A stretch of 64,000 bases of DNA from Catenuloplanes atrovinosus (GTDB taxonomy: Bacteria > Actinomycetota > Actinomycetes > Mycobacteriales > Micromonosporaceae): positions 5,566,001 to 5,630,000 of the forward strand of contig NZ_JAVDYB010000001.1 of the NCBI RefSeq assembly GCF_031458235.1, written 5' to 3'. Shown piece after piece: positions 62,592-64,000 of this stretch. A model generated the notes under the pieces. It searched no databases. It worked only from the letters and a program-made list of their open reading frames with translations, and had not been told where the DNA came from. Numbering within the stretch: the first letter of the stretch is position 1; every line of letters starts with the position of its first letter. Position numbers and translations under genes: made by a program.

Positions 62592-62669
62592 ATGAGCGAG
62601 CTCGCGAGCGAATCATGGGCTCAGCGCCGCCCACCACGGAACCGCAGCATGGAGGATTTTCCGGCATGA
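62592..62669 (+). CDS. Micro-ORF 1 of the 74-bp array
   Basis: A 25-aa ORF, MSELASESWAQRRPPRNRSM plus EDFPA, ending in TGA that overlaps the next ATG. It differs from the later copies at residue 9 (Trp instead of Ser). It is first in the array, about 135 bp from the divergent FKBP start. Its own Shine-Dalgarno is not obvious. Whether it is translated is unknown. Confidence 0.45.
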   Translation: MSELASESWAQRRPPRNRSMEDFPA

Positions 62670-62743
62670 GCGAGCTCGCGAGCGAATCATCGGCTCAGCG
62701 CCGCCCACCACGGAACCGCAGCATGGAGGATTTTCCGGCATGA
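62666..62743 (+). CDS. Micro-ORF 2 of the 74-bp array
   Basis: A 25-aa ORF, MSELASESSAQRRPPRNRSM plus EDFPA. Its ATG overlaps the stop of micro-ORF 1 (ATGA), with GGAGG 10 bp upstream. Confidence 0.45.
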   Translation: MSELASESSAQRRPPRNRSMEDFPA

Positions 62744-62817
62744 GCGAGCTCGCGAGCGAATCATCGGCTCAGCGCCGCCCACCACCGAACCGCAGCATGG
62801 AGGATTTTCCGGCATGA
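62740..62817 (+). CDS. Micro-ORF 3 of the 74-bp array
   Basis: A 25-aa ORF with Pro instead of Arg at residue 16 (RRPPPNRS), otherwise as micro-ORF 2. ATGA overlap at both ends. Confidence 0.45.
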   Translation: MSELASESSAQRRPPPNRSMEDFPA

Positions 62818-62891
62818 GCGAGCTCGCGAGCGAATCATCGGCTCAGCGCCGCCCACCACCGAACCGCAGCATGGAGGATTTCCCGGCATGA
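62814..62891 (+). CDS. Micro-ORF 4 of the 74-bp array
   Basis: Same peptide as micro-ORF 3; the only extra DNA difference is a synonymous TTT to TTC near the end. Its TGA overlaps the ATG of the downstream gene at 62888. Confidence 0.45.
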   Translation: MSELASESSAQRRPPPNRSMEDFPA

Positions 62892-63475
62892 GCGACCCGA
62901 CCATGGTTGGCTTCGGTGCGAAACAGGCCTGGCTGGCCGTGCGCGACGCCGATCCCGCCGAGATCATCAAGGCGATGGAACTGCGGGACCTCGGCCCGGT
63001 CCCCTGGCGCGAGGGCATCGACCTCGCCTACCTCACGGACGACCGGCTGGTCCTCACGCCACCGCTGCCCGGCGCGGACACCGCCGCCTGGACGCTGGTG
63101 ACCGGACGCTGGCTGCTCACCCCGGCCGCCCGCGCGGAGCTGGACGTGGCGGACCTGTCCGAGTCGCTCGGCACCGAGGTGCAGTCCTTCGCCACGCACC
63201 GGGTCGGCGAGCTGCACTCCTGGCGCCGCGCGGTGAAGGGCACGCTGGTTCGCGCGTTCGGCTACATCGGCGAGAGCGGCGACGTCACGGCCTGGCACGG
63301 CGCGCCGGACGAGGCCGAGCGCGAGGCCGGCCTCCCGGCCGAGCTGGACGACGACACCACCGTGCTGATCTCCGAGCGGGACGTGCTGCGCGTCGCCGCC
63401 GCGTGGAGCGTGGACCCGACCCGCCTCGACGGCCGCCGCGCGCCCGGGCCGCTGCGCGCCGCCGCGGCGCCGTGA
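62888..63475 (+). CDS. Hypothetical protein downstream of the 74-bp array
   Basis: A 195-aa cytoplasmic protein with no family I can name. It begins MSDPTMVGFGAKQAWLAVRD, has an aromatic-rich core (LGPVPWREGIDLAYLTDDRLVLTPPLPG, then WTLVTGRWLLTP) and a Trp/His segment (VGELHSWRRAVKGTLVRAFGYIGESGDVTAWHG). No signal peptide or membrane helix is present. The ATG at 62888 overlaps the last micro-ORF stop and has GGAGG 10 bp upstream; its first codons (ATGAGCGA) match the start of each repeat unit, so the array may have arisen by duplication of this gene's translation start. Confidence 0.75.
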   Translation: MSDPTMVGFGAKQAWLAVRDADPAEIIKAMELRDLGPVPWREGIDLAYLTDDRLVLTPPLPGADTAAWTLVTGRWLLTPAARAELDVADLSESLGTEVQSFATHRVGELHSWRRAVKGTLVRAFGYIGESGDVTAWHGAPDEAEREAGLPAELDDDTTVLISERDVLRVAAAWSVDPTRLDGRRAPGPLRAAAAP

Positions 63476-63479
63476 CCGC

Positions 63480-64000
<521 letters not shown>

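Larger units (their letters stand above)
62592..62887 (+). repeat. Four tandem 74-bp units, each a complete 25-codon ORF overlapping the next
   Basis: Units begin at 62592, 62666, 62740 and 62814 with exactly 74-bp period, and the next ATG (62888) is the downstream gene. The copies differ only by single bases. Each unit contains GGAGG 10 bp before the next ATG, and a GCGAGCTCGC palindrome near its start. Because 74 is not a multiple of 3, successive ORFs are in different frames and joined by ATGA overlaps. No spacers exist, so this is not CRISPR. Confidence 0.95.

Noticed and set aside
62592-62887. CRISPR array
   Set aside because: The 74-bp units are directly adjacent with no variable spacers, and no cas gene is in the window.

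Overview
The window is about 64 kb of very GC-rich chromosome. The gene content (MurT/GatD, DnaE2 with ImuA'/ImuB, an SAV_6107-type HEPN protein, DUF3040, an Rv2175c/PknL pair, polyphosphate glucokinase) and the many GTG starts point to an actinomycete. The overall style suggests the family Micromonosporaceae (Actinoplanes or Catenuloplanes relatives), but the genus is inference. No rRNA, tRNA, CRISPR array, transposase, integrase or phage gene was seen.

Positions 1-6,600 (minus strand) are the 5' end of the division and cell wall (dcw) cluster, in transcription order mraZ, rsmH, ftsL-like, ftsI, murE (cut by the window edge). A 10-bp-phased MraZ operator lies upstream, with an inverted second copy. 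Positions 6,700-17,200 hold an NlpC/P60 hydrolase behind a c-di-AMP (ydaO-type) riboswitch, the murT-gatD lipid II amidation pair, a VTT membrane protein, small regulators with an MFS exporter, and leuS behind a probable leucine attenuator. Positions 17,500-24,600 carry moxR, a DUF58 gene and a transglutaminase gene as an operon, then DUF3040 and dinB.

Positions 24,600-31,500 contain a TetR/MFS efflux pair with two matching palindromes, a phosphodiesterase and methyltransferase pair, a VOC protein, a FUSC transporter, and a scar where only the 3' ends of a histidine kinase and a MacB-like permease survive. Positions 31,500-41,700 (minus strand) hold a secreted subtilase and the mutasome genes dnaE2, imuB and imuA' with a HEPN gene. 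A GAAC-N4-GTTC palindrome sits upstream of that block.

Positions 41,700-50,900 hold an ArsR regulator, ppgK, a zinc alcohol dehydrogenase, a PDZ-less trypsin-like protease, an ApbE-like protein and a tightly coupled carotenoid set (CrtA-like, GNAT, CruF, family 2 glycosyltransferase, CrtI-like). After a GH6 cellulase, a CDP-alcohol phosphatidyltransferase, an orphan Dam-type methylase and an XRE regulator come a GGPP-type synthase, an Rv2175c homologue and a PknL-position kinase carrying four PASTA repeats. The right end has endonuclease IV, an iron-controlled bfd-bfr pair, an FKBP isomerase, a 4 x 74 bp array of overlapping 25-codon ORFs leading into an unknown gene, and a partial threonine aldolase gene.

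The strongest candidate for something undescribed is that 74-bp array (62,592-62,887). Each unit is a complete tiny ORF whose TGA overlaps the next ATG, and the last unit is coupled in the same way to the downstream gene.
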